Shown here piece by piece: positions 26,660 to 35,719 of a DNA stretch of 47,726 bases. A model generated the notes under the pieces. The model saw only the letters and a program-made list of their open reading frames with translations. It searched no databases and had not been told where the DNA came from. Made by a program: the position numbers and the translations under genes. The DNA comes from a virus. Numbering within the stretch: the first letter of the stretch is position 1; each line of letters opens with the position of its first letter. The stretch lies in IMG/VR virus record IMGVR_UViG_3300027976_000059, positions 1 through 47,726 of that record, one strand, 5' to 3'.

Positions 26660-27175
26660 ATGGCAACAAAATCAATCGGTAGACTTATCGCTAATGACGA
26701 TAAGCCATTAGAGTGCTTTTTCGCGCTGCGCAAGGCAGAAGGTGCTATGTGCGTAGCCCTCGGGTTAAGCGATTTTAATCCAGAAATCAACCACATGGTC
26801 GCTTTAGTCCAGAAGTTCTTGACCTCGAAGTTTGACGAGCACGGTGTCGTTAAGAGCGAAGTCCGCAGCTACGGTGGGAACATCGTGTGGATGCCGCGCA
26901 AGTGGATGAAGACCAATGATGACCTCATTGCTGACGCACGGGACATTTACGATGCCACAGTCAAAATCCCGAGAAAGAACTACTACATTGCGCTCGGGCT
27001 AGCACAAGCGAAGTATGATCACGTCTGGAACTCAGCCAATGTGACGGGCGTCTCTTCAGCAAGAGAGACATACCTCGATGAAGAAGACGCGGCATACCGA
27101 ATCTTCAATGAGATCGAACAACCAGCATTAAATAAGCTGGAAGCAGTAATTGATTCTTTTAAGGAAGGTGTATAA
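26660..27175 (+). CDS. hypothetical protein in GC-richer island
   Basis: 171 residues from ATG 26660 (GGAAGGAAG upstream). The longer frame from 26600 would translate through the hairpins. Helical, soluble, with W-rich middle NIVWMPRKWMKTNDD. Ends FKEGV; TAATG overlap with the next gene. No family recognised. Confidence 0.5.
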   Translation: MATKSIGRLIANDDKPLECFFALRKAEGAMCVALGLSDFNPEINHMVALVQKFLTSKFDEHGVVKSEVRSYGGNIVWMPRKWMKTNDDLIADARDIYDATVKIPRKNYYIALGLAQAKYDHVWNSANVTGVSSARETYLDEEDAAYRIFNEIEQPALNKLEAVIDSFKEGV

Positions 27176-27405
27176 TGAGTAGGTCGAGACTTTCATACAA
27201 AGCCCTTTGGTACATCGCCCGCAACGATGGAGAAGGTCAAGTCCCCTATGGGATTATTAAATCTTCTCTCTATACTATTATGCCCAACAGTATGGAAAAC
27301 TGGGAACACTTTCGCAAAGACCGTAACTATGGGGTAGTAAGAAGCCTCTTGGTTGTATTCACCCCAAATGACATCTCTTACAAATTCATCAAAGAAAGGG
27401 AATAA
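27175..27405 (+). CDS. small hypothetical protein
   Basis: 76 residues, MSRSRLSYKALWYIARNDGE..., with a pattern YGIIKSSLYTIMP that could be a short winged-helix, weakly. Translationally coupled to both neighbours. Confidence 0.45.
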   Translation: MSRSRLSYKALWYIARNDGEGQVPYGIIKSSLYTIMPNSMENWEHFRKDRNYGVVRSLLVVFTPNDISYKFIKERE

Positions 27406-27406
27406 C

Positions 27407-27673
27407 ATGGCTATATATCCAGCTCAAGTAGAAGAATACCGTGTCGCAGAAGCAGTCGATCAACTTATCGGCTCTTTCCAAGACATATTCGGTAAACGGT
27501 GGTATCCACCACAAGATGTCTTCAACACATTGGTTGTAGGACTCAAAGGATTGCTCGACGCGCCTGAAAAACCAGCTATTGCTTATGAACTTAAGCTAAA
27601 GGAATGGTCAACAGCGTGTAAGCCATTCGTTGAATGTGTTTTCGAGTCACTTACTAGTCCTGAGCCCGTTTAA
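27407..27673 (+). CDS. small hypothetical protein
   Basis: 88 residues from ATG 27407 behind AAAGGGAA; the longer frame from 27353 lacks a site. Helical, with KRWYPPQDVFNTLVVGL. A hairpin CTTCCC/GGGAAG follows at ~27677. Unknown function. Confidence 0.5.
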   Translation: MAIYPAQVEEYRVAEAVDQLIGSFQDIFGKRWYPPQDVFNTLVVGLKGLLDAPEKPAIAYELKLKEWSTACKPFVECVFESLTSPEPV

Positions 27674-27813
27674 CAGATCTTCCCAGCCGCGGGAAGCTAA
27701 ATATGGTGGCTTGGTCTTTGATACAAGGGCGACATTATGGTACTGTCTGGCATATGCAGGAAAAGCGTTGTATTAATATGCTAATATTCAAATACTACCT
27801 AAGGAGAAATCAT

Positions 27814-28236
27814 ATGAAATATTTAATATCAGTAAAAAATTGGTTTCTTCGTAGAAACTGGTTTATCAAATTATGGATTATATTAATAATCTTTGGATTT
27901 GTAGTATCATTATTCAATAATAAAACTCACTATAATAGTCTATCTGTAGGCGATTGTGTTACAGAAAGCTTTTCGTATGCTTTTGTTGAATCAATTGATA
28001 CAGAAGGAATTACACCTACTGAATATAATGTCGTTAAATGTAATGATCCTTTAGCAAATGCTAGAGTTCTTTATATTGATAATAATATGTCAGAACAAAG
28101 TGATTGGACTAAAAGCGATTGGTCATTTTATGCTGAAGCTAATTGTCCAGAACCTTGGACTGTATATACTTATCCGACAAATTGGATAACTAAAGGCTTT
28201 ATGTGTTGGCAACAATTAATTAAATCTACTACCTAA
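27814..28236 (+). CDS. membrane-anchored extracellular protein, LppU-like
   Basis: 140 residues from ATG 27814 (AAGGAGAAA upstream). One transmembrane segment at ~17-35 (LWIILIIFGFVVSLF), then an outside domain with VGDCV, VVKCNDPLANARVLYID and paired Cys (NCPEPW, MCWQQ). The GDCV ... C.dP.A..V pattern resembles actinobacterial LppU/SCO3897 proteins. May remodel the cell surface, for instance to prevent superinfection; that role is a guess. Confidence 0.5.
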   Translation: MKYLISVKNWFLRRNWFIKLWIILIIFGFVVSLFNNKTHYNSLSVGDCVTESFSYAFVESIDTEGITPTEYNVVKCNDPLANARVLYIDNNMSEQSDWTKSDWSFYAEANCPEPWTVYTYPTNWITKGFMCWQQLIKSTT

Positions 28237-28247
28237 GGAGTAATCAT

Positions 28248-28487
28248 ATGAAAGGCATTCCGCATTCAATAACTGTTATTGATAAGATTATAGAGATCTG
28301 GGTAGAAAGCCCAACAGGAGATAGCTCAGATACTCAGATACTTAAAATTACTTGTAAAGATAGTTACCAAGCCTTGTTGATTGCAGACATCTGGAATCTT
28401 GCTTGGAAACTTGAGCCTAGAGAAATCGATATTGATGAGCTTGATCATCAAGGGTTAAACAGCGTTGAGCAAAACGAAGTTGATTGA
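28248..28487 (+). CDS. small acidic hypothetical protein
   Basis: 79 residues, acidic, MKGIPHSITVIDKIIEIWVES..., preceded by AAGGAGTAA. No motif recognised; 11 bases downstream of the previous stop. Confidence 0.5.
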   Translation: MKGIPHSITVIDKIIEIWVESPTGDSSDTQILKITCKDSYQALLIADIWNLAWKLEPREIDIDELDHQGLNSVEQNEVD

Positions 28488-28514
28488 CCAACAGTCTCAT
28501 GAAAGGAGAATCTA

Positions 28515-29000
28515 ATGGCTGAAAAACATTATTACAAACAACTACCTCAAGGAGATTTCCTTGAAGGAGTAGGCGTAGAATGTGTTAGTCAATGGCATTG
28601 CCAAGGTTGTGGAAAATTATCACCTGTAGAATCCTGTAATAACGGTCTAGACAATGGTCTAGAACTAAGTGGATTCGGTGGCTACTACGGTGGTTTCACC
28701 GATAGAGCTTGTGATGATGAATCATATCCTTATGTGGCACATGAATATGATCGGCTTGATAAAGCTCATATGTGTCACGATTGTTGTGTCAAGTTATTTA
28801 ACACTTTCCCGCATCTAGCTAGAGTGCTTGATATTAATAAGTCCACTGGACATCATTCACTTAGGCACGCGGGACATGACACCGAAGGTGATCCATGTTG
28901 CACTAACTGTTGGAAGTGGGAAAAACTTCCTAGTGGTGATAGCTTGACCTATTTTGGTCAACTCAATAAAGACGGGCTATTAGTCTGGGGTCTTAATTAA
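28515..29000 (+). CDS. Cys-rich, probably zinc-binding hypothetical protein
   Basis: 161 residues with knuckles WHCQGCGK (~29-36), MCHDCC (~86-91) and PCCTNCWKWEK (~126-136), indicating two or three zinc sites. The stop lies in an 18-base perfect palindrome (28988-29005). Function unknown. Confidence 0.55.
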   Translation: MAEKHYYKQLPQGDFLEGVGVECVSQWHCQGCGKLSPVESCNNGLDNGLELSGFGGYYGGFTDRACDDESYPYVAHEYDRLDKAHMCHDCCVKLFNTFPHLARVLDINKSTGHHSLRHAGHDTEGDPCCTNCWKWEKLPSGDSLTYFGQLNKDGLLVWGLN

Positions 29001-29061
29001 GACCCTAGGCTAGTAACCTATTATTCATTAATATAATTATATTATTCTCTTAAGGAGAAAC

Positions 29062-29343
29062 ATGAGTCTATTAACAGTATCATTAATCGTAATAAATGTA
29101 ATGTTCTTTACAGCTAAGATTACAGCTATACGCGTGCGTAGGTATGAGCGTTATGTGGCAAAGCATCGAACTAATGCTTTACTTGATGCAATACAAACAG
29201 CTATTCCTGAGATTAGAATCAGTAATCGCTTAAGCACTGTCTATGATCCTGATCTACATGATACCAATCATCCATATGATCATGACTCTGAAGAAGCGTT
29301 TGAGCAAATCGCGCAAAACTATAACAAACCTACGAAAGAATAG
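29062..29343 (+). CDS. small membrane protein
   Basis: 93 residues; hydrophobic N-terminus SLLTVSLIVINVMFFTAKI then a basic helix and an acidic tail. TTAAGGAGAAAC precedes the ATG. Unknown. Confidence 0.45.
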   Translation: MSLLTVSLIVINVMFFTAKITAIRVRRYERYVAKHRTNALLDAIQTAIPEIRISNRLSTVYDPDLHDTNHPYDHDSEEAFEQIAQNYNKPTKE

Positions 29344-29355
29344 GAGTTAATTAAA

Positions 29356-29505
29356 ATGATGTTCTCATTATTTTTTGTGGTAATTTTAATATGGAGTATC
29401 TTCCATATATTCAGATGGGTCGAAGCAAATGCTAAAGAGCCTATTGAAGATTGGAAGGTATCCAAATTCTTACAAAGGCAGGTCGCTAAGCATGGTCGAT
29501 CTTGA
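29356..29505 (+). CDS. very small membrane protein
   Basis: 49 residues, MMFSLFFVVILIWSIFHIF then a charged tail ending VAKHGRS. AGGAGTTAATTAAA precedes. The next gene overlaps its last codons. Confidence 0.45.
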   Translation: MMFSLFFVVILIWSIFHIFRWVEANAKEPIEDWKVSKFLQRQVAKHGRS

Positions 29506-29728
29506 TTTAACACCTTGTATTATATGTGAAAAGGCTATCATCTATCTTGAAGTGTTAGATCTTATTCACGAACATCCAGCTGGTGCGTCTAAAATATCTA
29601 TCAGATCTGAAGACCAATCCAACTTTGATGGTTATGACTATTCAGGACTCATTTGTGATGCCTGTCTAGACAAATTAATCCAACTAAATAGAGTGTTAAT
29701 AACACTCTCAAACTCAGGAGTAACCTAA
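29492..29728 (+). CDS. small Cys-pair protein
   Basis: 78 residues from ATG 29492, with TPCIICEKA near the N-terminus and LICDACLDK near residue 55: four cysteines arranged as a probable zinc-binding domain. Overlaps the upstream gene by 14 bases. Unknown role. Confidence 0.5.
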   Translation: MVDLDLTPCIICEKAIIYLEVLDLIHEHPAGASKISIRSEDQSNFDGYDYSGLICDACLDKLIQLNRVLITLSNSGVT

Positions 29729-29729
29729 T

Positions 29730-30077
29730 ATGGGAAAACGCAATCATCCATCCTACGGAAATGGGGCTGTATTATCAGAGCCTCTTCTTCCCTTACCTAA
29801 GATATCATTTGGTGACGCAGCTTTATTGTTAAGCACCTTACATCTTAACGAATTGTATGATCTTTCTTTTGGCGACACCGAGTATTCTTGGTGGGAGCAA
29901 AGTCAAGATCGTCAAATAGCAGGCGCATATCAAGCGCCTAATAAATTAACAATGTGGTTCGCAGATTTCGATTTCGATTCTAAGGACTGCTCAATTGGCG
30001 AATTACTGTTCTTGTGTACTCGTTTTAAGACGAGCGCAAGACACCGTAATGATTGCCAAGTTAATGATCAATATTAA
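29730..30077 (+). CDS. hypothetical protein
   Basis: 115 residues, acidic and aromatic middle (GDTEYSWWEQSQDRQ, WFADFDFDSKD). One base after the preceding stop, so co-translated. No family recognised. Confidence 0.45.
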   Translation: MGKRNHPSYGNGAVLSEPLLPLPKISFGDAALLLSTLHLNELYDLSFGDTEYSWWEQSQDRQIAGAYQAPNKLTMWFADFDFDSKDCSIGELLFLCTRFKTSARHRNDCQVNDQY

Positions 30078-30092
30078 GGAACTAATGTTCGT

Positions 30093-30194
30093 ATGAACAG
30101 GCCTAGTAAACTCAGTGTTTTGATAATAACAATAGCCTTCATAACCCTTGGGTTTATTAGGTTTTATTATCATACAAAAAAACAAGATAACTAA
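30093..30194 (+). CDS. single-span membrane micropeptide
   Basis: 33 residues: short basic head, hydrophobic core LIITIAFITLGFI, basic tail. A weak TAAGGA site lies 12 bases upstream. Small size makes coding status moderately uncertain. Confidence 0.35.
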   Translation: MNRPSKLSVLIITIAFITLGFIRFYYHTKKQDN

Positions 30195-30255
30195 TTAATG
30201 CCCATTAGTAATTAATCACATTCATATTAATACTTTCCTTGAAAGGAAGTAAGTA

Positions 30256-30540
30256 ATGTATACAGTAGCAATGCTCGTCCTAGTTGGGCTTATCGCCTCA
30301 ACTGTAGTAACAGTAGTTACGGATCTAGTCCCTGCCGTAGGCAAGATCCCATTCCTTGGTAATCCAGATAGACTGTTTATCTTAACTTCAGTCTTGCTAG
30401 TTTGGCTTGGCGATGTGAACATTTTGGGCGCATTCGGTCTTGGCTCAACACAAGAATGGGTTAATGTTGTAGGCTCAGGTCTTGCTGTAGCAGCGTTTGC
30501 TTCAGTGACTCAGTCTGTAACCAATTACCTAGATAAATAA
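30256..30540 (+). CDS. small multi-span membrane protein
   Basis: 94 residues with three hydrophobic segments (VAMLVLVGLIASTVVTVV, LFILTSVLLVWLG, VGSGLAVAAFASVT). GAAAGGAAG precedes the ATG. Size and topology would suit a holin, but it is far from the transglycosylase gene and this cannot be decided. Confidence 0.5.
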   Translation: MYTVAMLVLVGLIASTVVTVVTDLVPAVGKIPFLGNPDRLFILTSVLLVWLGDVNILGAFGLGSTQEWVNVVGSGLAVAAFASVTQSVTNYLDK

Positions 30541-30645
30541 TTAAGATTATACCTGGATAGCTATCTGGCATATGTAGCTTTCTGCAGTTATATGTTAATA
30601 TGCCATTAAAACTAAACTAACAATCTCTATTGAAAGGAGATTATT

Positions 30646-30963
30646 GTGAGTAAAGTTAAATATCAAATTAAGAACGGTATCAGCCGGGCTACTTATTTTA
30701 CAAGCAAAATTGCTTTTGCTCCATTGGTTGCTGTAGTAGACACTAGTCTAGCTGCAGGTACTGCTGTTGTCGAAGTCGTTAAGACTCTTGGCAAGTCAGC
30801 AACCAAGATTATCACAGCTCCTTATCAAGGAGTTGTGCGAGCAAATCAATTCCATACGGAACGATTTCTTGCTAGTCTTAATAGCAAGTTAAGTCTTAAT
30901 AAGAAGCTTGCTTCAGGCGATTATGCTGTTGCTGTAGTTTTAAAGGACGATGCTAATGCGTAA
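30646..30963 (+). CDS. hypothetical basic protein, GTG start
   Basis: 105 residues from GTG 30646 behind GAAAGGAGA. Basic N-terminus, amphipathic middle (APLVAVVDTSLAAGTAVVEV). The leader 30545-30600 repeats a CTGGCATATG ... TTAATATGC sequence also seen at 27745-27790. Next gene overlaps by 8 bases. Confidence 0.5.
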   Translation: MSKVKYQIKNGISRATYFTSKIAFAPLVAVVDTSLAAGTAVVEVVKTLGKSATKIITAPYQGVVRANQFHTERFLASLNSKLSLNKKLASGDYAVAVVLKDDANA

Positions 30964-31069
30964 TAAGTCTGGCTTATTGCGCGAAGTCATCCTATTCCCA
31001 GTCACTGTTTTTCTAGTGACTAAGGATTACATTCAAGCATTCGTTAAGGCACATACTGAAAAGCGTTAA
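30956..31069 (+). CDS. very small protein
   Basis: 37 residues, MRNKSGLLREVILFPVTVFLVTKD..., with a short hydrophobic centre. Overlaps the upstream stop. Plausible as a coupled micropeptide. Confidence 0.35.
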   Translation: MRNKSGLLREVILFPVTVFLVTKDYIQAFVKAHTEKR

Positions 31070-31083
31070 TCCACTTGTATGCT

Positions 31084-31110
31084 AATCAGGGGTCTTATGA
31101 ACCCTTGATT
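31084..31110 (+). promoter_or_regulatory. 10-bp hairpin in leader
   Basis: AATCAGGGGT, loop CTTATGA, ACCCTTGATT; no T run follows. Lies in the 142-base leader of the 364-residue gene; may stabilise mRNA or attenuate. Confidence 0.4.
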
Positions 31111-31211
31111 ATCATCCAAAAAATACGAGATTAACCTCTCTATTTTACACCATAATATTATACGTCCAAATAAACATACCTATCCTATTATTACTTTAAG
31201 GAGTAAATATA

Positions 31212-32306
31212 ATGTCCCAATTAGATACTATCTTTGATATCTTTGCCGATGGCACAGATTTCAGTACCTTAATCACAGATCCAGGTTCACTTAATACGGC
31301 AGGCCGCACAACCACTTTGGTTAAAGGTCGTCGTGTTCCATTCAATGCTAGCTTTGCGGGTCAAGAGTTTCCAGGTTATGTAACCTTAGAATCAGCTCGG
31401 CTTCACCGAATTTCGGTCATTGACCATACTTCAGCAAAGCAGGGCACAACCACTAAGCTTGTAACTGGCATTCTTAAGCCAGTCAAGATGAATGTGGAAA
31501 TCGTAATTGACGGAGAAGTTATTACTCTTCCTAGTCTGTTACGCAAAATTGCTATGCGCAATATCCCTGTAGAAAATCAGATCACAGATGAGCAATTCAT
31601 TGCGACTCTAGAGCAGATGGGTATGCGTTTCGCTTCGGGCATGAACTTGTTCTGGCAGCAATTTAACTCTAACCAAGAAGGTATTAACCAATTGGTTTCA
31701 GCGTTTAAAGCAGCTGGTGCAGCCGATGCGATGGGTTCGATGACGAACCCAGGTCGCATTAAGGAATGCTATCAGATGCCGCGTATCAACGATGTTGATA
31801 TGGAAGGCCCAGAAGTTACAAGCTTTGAGTTAGGTCGTTCAGATCGTACTCAGTCAATGACTCAGCAAGGTTATCTTGACCTTGTCGATGCGTCGGCTGA
31901 GAACTTTAAGCGTATTTATAAACTGCGTAAGCAGGCTGCAATTCAGAAGCAACAGACTCGTGAAAAGTCTGCTACTGAAAGTTGGAGTCAAGAGCGTATT
32001 AACCAAGCCAATAAGGAAGCCAATGATCTGGTTCGTTTGAGCCAGCAATGGGCAACTACTTGGTCTGGTGCGCAACAGCGTATCCTTGTCGATAAGAAAG
32101 ATCCAAGCAAAATGGATCTTCAAGACATCTATGATCCAACTTCCGCTCCTTGTGGGCGTTTCAAGTTGGTCGTAAGTGGCAAGGAAGTCCCAATTGACTT
32201 GTGGACTAATAGCGCTCGTGCTAATACTTCTGACAACTCTGTCAGTGTGTCCGCACCTAATGCTGAAGCTGCAGTTGAATCAGCAGTTCTAACTTGGGGT
32301 AACTAA
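31212..32306 (+). CDS. hypothetical protein, probably highly expressed
   Basis: 364 residues, soluble, Gln-rich helical middle (RKQAAIQKQQTREKSATESW) and strand-rich ends. Strong TTAAGGAG site and CGT/CTT-biased codons suggest abundant product. Ends in AVLTWGN just before a strong terminator. No homologue recognised from motifs. Confidence 0.55.
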   Translation: MSQLDTIFDIFADGTDFSTLITDPGSLNTAGRTTTLVKGRRVPFNASFAGQEFPGYVTLESARLHRISVIDHTSAKQGTTTKLVTGILKPVKMNVEIVIDGEVITLPSLLRKIAMRNIPVENQITDEQFIATLEQMGMRFASGMNLFWQQFNSNQEGINQLVSAFKAAGAADAMGSMTNPGRIKECYQMPRINDVDMEGPEVTSFELGRSDRTQSMTQQGYLDLVDASAENFKRIYKLRKQAAIQKQQTREKSATESWSQERINQANKEANDLVRLSQQWATTWSGAQQRILVDKKDPSKMDLQDIYDPTSAPCGRFKLVVSGKEVPIDLWTNSARANTSDNSVSVSAPNAEAAVESAVLTWGN

Positions 32307-32320
32307 CCCCAAGGCAATAC

Positions 32321-32377
32321 GTGGAAGTTGGTGGTGTTTAAGTTCCTGAGACTTTAACATCATCAGCTTCCACTTTT
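32321..32377 (+). terminator. long-stem terminator
   Basis: GTGGAAG...TTTAAGT, loop TCCTGAG, ACTTTAACA...CTTCCAC with a few mismatches, about 20 base pairs, then CTTTTAA. Ends the preceding operon. Confidence 0.65.
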
Positions 32378-32442
32378 AATCTAAGTTTAATAAATATTTT
32401 TTTTATTCATACAAAGCCATACAATGATTGGGGTAAATCAAA

Positions 32443-32934
32443 ATGTTATTTCAGATGATGATTGTATTAGCTATGGCATCAACTCTTATTGAGATGATGT
32501 TTGCGGCAAGATTTTCTATTTGGCGCAAAAATGCTCATAAATTTAAATGGGTTAATATGGTTGTATCTATATTCTTATCATTCATATTAGGTGTAGCGTT
32601 TAGTGCTGCTGGACTAATAGCCTTAGGTGCAGCATTGATCTCAACTGTATTATCAGTTCCAGGTTACGCTTTCTTAAATTGGAATATGGATACACCTATT
32701 GCTATATCTCAAGGTGGTAATCGTACTAAATTTTATTGGGATAATTTCCATGTTGAATGGACTAAATGGCGTATAGCTTTAGGAGATTTAGGTAAGATAT
32801 TCTTGACTATAATCCAAGTTATAACTATCCCAGTCCGTGTTATTCGTAAGGTATATAATTTTATTAATAAATATACTAAGAAATACAACGCTTATGTAGC
32901 AACAAGGCGTGCATCAGTTACACCAACACTTTAA
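32443..32934 (+). CDS. membrane protein
   Basis: 163 residues with two or three spans (MLFQMMIVLAMASTLIEMMF, VNMVVSIFLSFILGVAFSAA, LIALGAALISTVLSVPG), and a basic C-terminal part with a further hydrophobic stretch (IFLTIIQVITIPVRVI). No catalytic motif seen. Followed 33 bases later by the giant gene. Confidence 0.5.
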   Translation: MLFQMMIVLAMASTLIEMMFAARFSIWRKNAHKFKWVNMVVSIFLSFILGVAFSAAGLIALGAALISTVLSVPGYAFLNWNMDTPIAISQGGNRTKFYWDNFHVEWTKWRIALGDLGKIFLTIIQVITIPVRVIRKVYNFINKYTKKYNAYVATRRASVTPTL

Positions 32935-32967
32935 TTAAATCGGAATCAATTATGGAGGGTATTACTA

Positions 32968-35478
32968 ATGCCAATTCAACCGAAGCTGAGGTCCATTGGA
33001 TATGCCAATGGGCCTCTACGCAGTGTAAATAATTATCAGTTTGGTTTTTATGAGATTGGTGCTATGCGCCAAGCTTTACTCCATTCTGGTGAACCGTATT
33101 TTCGAGTAGGGTCTATTCCTATTCCTACTAACGAACATGAGTTTACTCAGGTTCAGCAAATTATTAATCACCCTAGCGTTCAATATGCTTTGGTGGATAA
33201 AACTAAAATTGTTATTACTCAAATAGGTAATAATACTGAATGGATGTCAGTTTTTAATTCAATGGGATTCAAGGTTAAAGGTGGTTCTAAAACACCTAAA
33301 CGGTTAAAAGCATTCCACCGTCCGACCTTGATTAATGCTCATTTTAATATAAATGAAATCAAAGTTCAGTATGTTAGCGCTGATGAATTTAGTAGGTATA
33401 CATTTGATGATAACCCAGATTATCCTGAAGATCAAGTTGATCGTCTATTAGATGGTGGATTTATTATCCATCCTCGTTTAATCAAAGCTGGCATTGATAA
33501 TCTACCTACTTTTGAAGCAGGTGATACTAACGATCCTAATGAGTATTATTATAATCCTCGTATGCGCCAAAAAGCAATTAATGACCTTCTTCATTGTAAG
33601 GTTGTTAATTGTCGTATTATTGGCCCAGATACATTCTTGAAAGGGAATGCTTTAGTTTCTAAACATATACCAGAAGGTATCGATGTAATCAGTTGGTCAG
33701 GTAATCTTAAGAATGAAATTCTTTATGAGAACGGTTGGCTATTTCAGGCTGAGCCTCAAAATGCTAAGTCCCGTGTTCATACAGATGATCAAACCATGAT
33801 CAATCTTCCACAGCTTTTCACTAAAAGCGAAATGGAATATTGGCTTACTGAAGAGTATAAAAAGATGTTTCAGGAAGCTACTGAAGGTAAGCTTTTAAGT
33901 AATTGGAAAAATATTTATCAACGCACTTGGCGTGATAAGTCTGATTCTGAAGACGAAGAAGCTCAAGCCCGTATGCAATATGTGGGTTATCGTTGGGTAG
34001 CTATGGGGATGAAGGTTACTGAATCTCCATGGATGTTTGAAACATTAGCTACTAGCCACGCTAAACCAATGCGTACTAAAATCCCTATCCCATGTGCTGT
34101 TTATGAACAGATTATATCTGAGTCTTTAGCTCGGATGGCTGGTTATGATATAGAGGTGGAAGAGGGTACTATCCAACGCCTTCAAGCACTTGAAGTACAT
34201 GTCGTAAATGATATTGACTGGATTGAAATGTATGAATCTCATGGTGGTCACGATGCTGACGATTTCTTTAAACTATTCTATCGCCAATTCCAAGGCGGAG
34301 ATATGGATGGAGAAAAAGTTGTTGTCGTGGTTCGTTCACCTAATGGTATAGGTGAATATTCAATCTTTAAATATGTAGAAGGTCATTGGAATCCTCATTG
34401 GCTTACCTCTACTGGTGAAAAGATTACATTTCCGATAGTATCTGGTAGGGGTTGGCCTCAACGGTTATCTGAAGCTTTGATTCAGCAAACAGTTGCATAT
34501 GTTGGCTTACCCAGTCAAATCAATCCACCCCCTAAGCGTGTAGGTGAAAGCTATACTCGTGAAGATGTTCTTACTGATATTCGTACCAGTATGACGACTG
34601 GAAGTGTTGGCAAGTTTGTCAATGCCTCTATGTTATATTCATCAGTATTTTCCAAGCATAGGCCTTTACAATTATGCAGTTTAGAAGATGCTATTGATGG
34701 CTTCATCCAAACTGCAATTGCTCAAGACCGTGATGCTATTCAAGAAGATGCAATAACTATGGTTAATGAAGTTATTAAATCTGGACTTCCTGTAGATCGT
34801 GCCCTTTGGGATAGTCGTCGTTTCGATGGTTATCTTAAGAAGGGTCAATGGGTCGAGAAGCACGAAGGTGTTATTACTCAACTCAATGATCTTTGTAAAA
34901 CCCATTATAATGCGTATGCTAAACGCGTACAAGAATGGGCTCAGGAGAATGCTCGTCCATCTGAGTTTGTACATCAAATTGGTTATCGTATGAGTTTTCA
35001 TGCGTTACCAATTTTGCGCAAATTTCGTATGGATATTTATAATGTTAACAGTCAAATGACCGCTGATCAAGGCGGTTATGTAGACCGCTCTGGTTGGGAC
35101 AATTTGTACCAAAATATTGTGAATAAGATCGAGCTATATGAACAAGAATCTGATCGTCATGATCTAGTGCTTGGTCTGTATTCTGCTTCATTAAAGCATG
35201 CTACTTCTAGTGGTAAGATTACCGATCAATTAGTTATGAATCGTTTAGTGTTTCCATATTTAGAGCGTGCTCTACAACATTATGGTATAGCTAATCGTGT
35301 AACTATTACAGCTAAAGATGATGGGACTATCGCTATTAATCAAATTAAAACTACCCAATGGGAAGTGATAAATGATGATGGTGATGTTCATGTGTTCACT
35401 GATCCGATAGAGTATCAACGCTATTGTGGTCAAAAGAGTCCAGTTGTATTTAGCGGATCCACCGTTAAAGCTAGTTGA
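32968..35478 (+). CDS. giant protein paralogous to C-terminal part of the 22,539-25,745 product
   Basis: 836 residues. Shared blocks in the same order as in the paralogue: PQLFTKSEMEYWLTEEYKKMF (PWLFTQDRFKLELDSLLTEF), SHGGHDADDFFKLF (HDTWDQDGDMARFI), VVVVRSPNGIGEYSI (VVIIRSPNGPGGYSI), GKFVNASMLYSSV (GKYVNCMIVRASV), NEVIKSGLPVDRAL (EDIVNNGLKIDKFF). GGDMDGEKV precedes RSPNG. Aspartate clusters followed by the GKxxN block are reminiscent of DxDGD two-barrel RNA polymerases, but the order differs and this is only a hypothesis. GGAGGG ribosome site; terminator follows. Confidence 0.65.
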   Translation: MPIQPKLRSIGYANGPLRSVNNYQFGFYEIGAMRQALLHSGEPYFRVGSIPIPTNEHEFTQVQQIINHPSVQYALVDKTKIVITQIGNNTEWMSVFNSMGFKVKGGSKTPKRLKAFHRPTLINAHFNINEIKVQYVSADEFSRYTFDDNPDYPEDQVDRLLDGGFIIHPRLIKAGIDNLPTFEAGDTNDPNEYYYNPRMRQKAINDLLHCKVVNCRIIGPDTFLKGNALVSKHIPEGIDVISWSGNLKNEILYENGWLFQAEPQNAKSRVHTDDQTMINLPQLFTKSEMEYWLTEEYKKMFQEATEGKLLSNWKNIYQRTWRDKSDSEDEEAQARMQYVGYRWVAMGMKVTESPWMFETLATSHAKPMRTKIPIPCAVYEQIISESLARMAGYDIEVEEGTIQRLQALEVHVVNDIDWIEMYESHGGHDADDFFKLFYRQFQGGDMDGEKVVVVVRSPNGIGEYSIFKYVEGHWNPHWLTSTGEKITFPIVSGRGWPQRLSEALIQQTVAYVGLPSQINPPPKRVGESYTREDVLTDIRTSMTTGSVGKFVNASMLYSSVFSKHRPLQLCSLEDAIDGFIQTAIAQDRDAIQEDAITMVNEVIKSGLPVDRALWDSRRFDGYLKKGQWVEKHEGVITQLNDLCKTHYNAYAKRVQEWAQENARPSEFVHQIGYRMSFHALPILRKFRMDIYNVNSQMTADQGGYVDRSGWDNLYQNIVNKIELYEQESDRHDLVLGLYSASLKHATSSGKITDQLVMNRLVFPYLERALQHYGIANRVTITAKDDGTIAINQIKTTQWEVINDDGDVHVFTDPIEYQRYCGQKSPVVFSGSTVKAS

Positions 35479-35485
35479 AATTAAG

Positions 35486-35528
35486 ATCCCTCACCTTTGC
35501 CTTATGGGCATTGGTGGGGGATTTTTTT
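35486..35528 (+). terminator. rho-independent terminator
   Basis: ATCCCTCACC (35486-35495) pairs with GGTGGGGGAT (35513-35522), followed by TTTTTT, 8 bases after the stop of the giant gene. Confidence 0.85.
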
Positions 35529-35554
35529 AATTATATGGATATAGGAGAAATTAA

Positions 35555-35719
35555 ATGATTAAATCAAGACTTACGGTTAGAGGGCGTTGGTTAATTGCTT
35601 GTCATTTTGGTGACGGAATAATAAGATCTTTCCTATTTTGTTTAACACCTGATAACATGGAAAAATGGCACAATTATTATAAAAATAAAAAAATAATCAA
35701 GGAAAATCAATATGATTGA
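35555..35719 (+). CDS. small hypothetical protein
   Basis: 54 residues, MIKSRLTVRGRWLIACHFGDG..., basic tail. ATAGGAGAAA ribosome site. Its last codons overlap the next start (TATGATTGA). Confidence 0.45.
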   Translation: MIKSRLTVRGRWLIACHFGDGIIRSFLFCLTPDNMEKWHNYYKNKKIIKENQYD

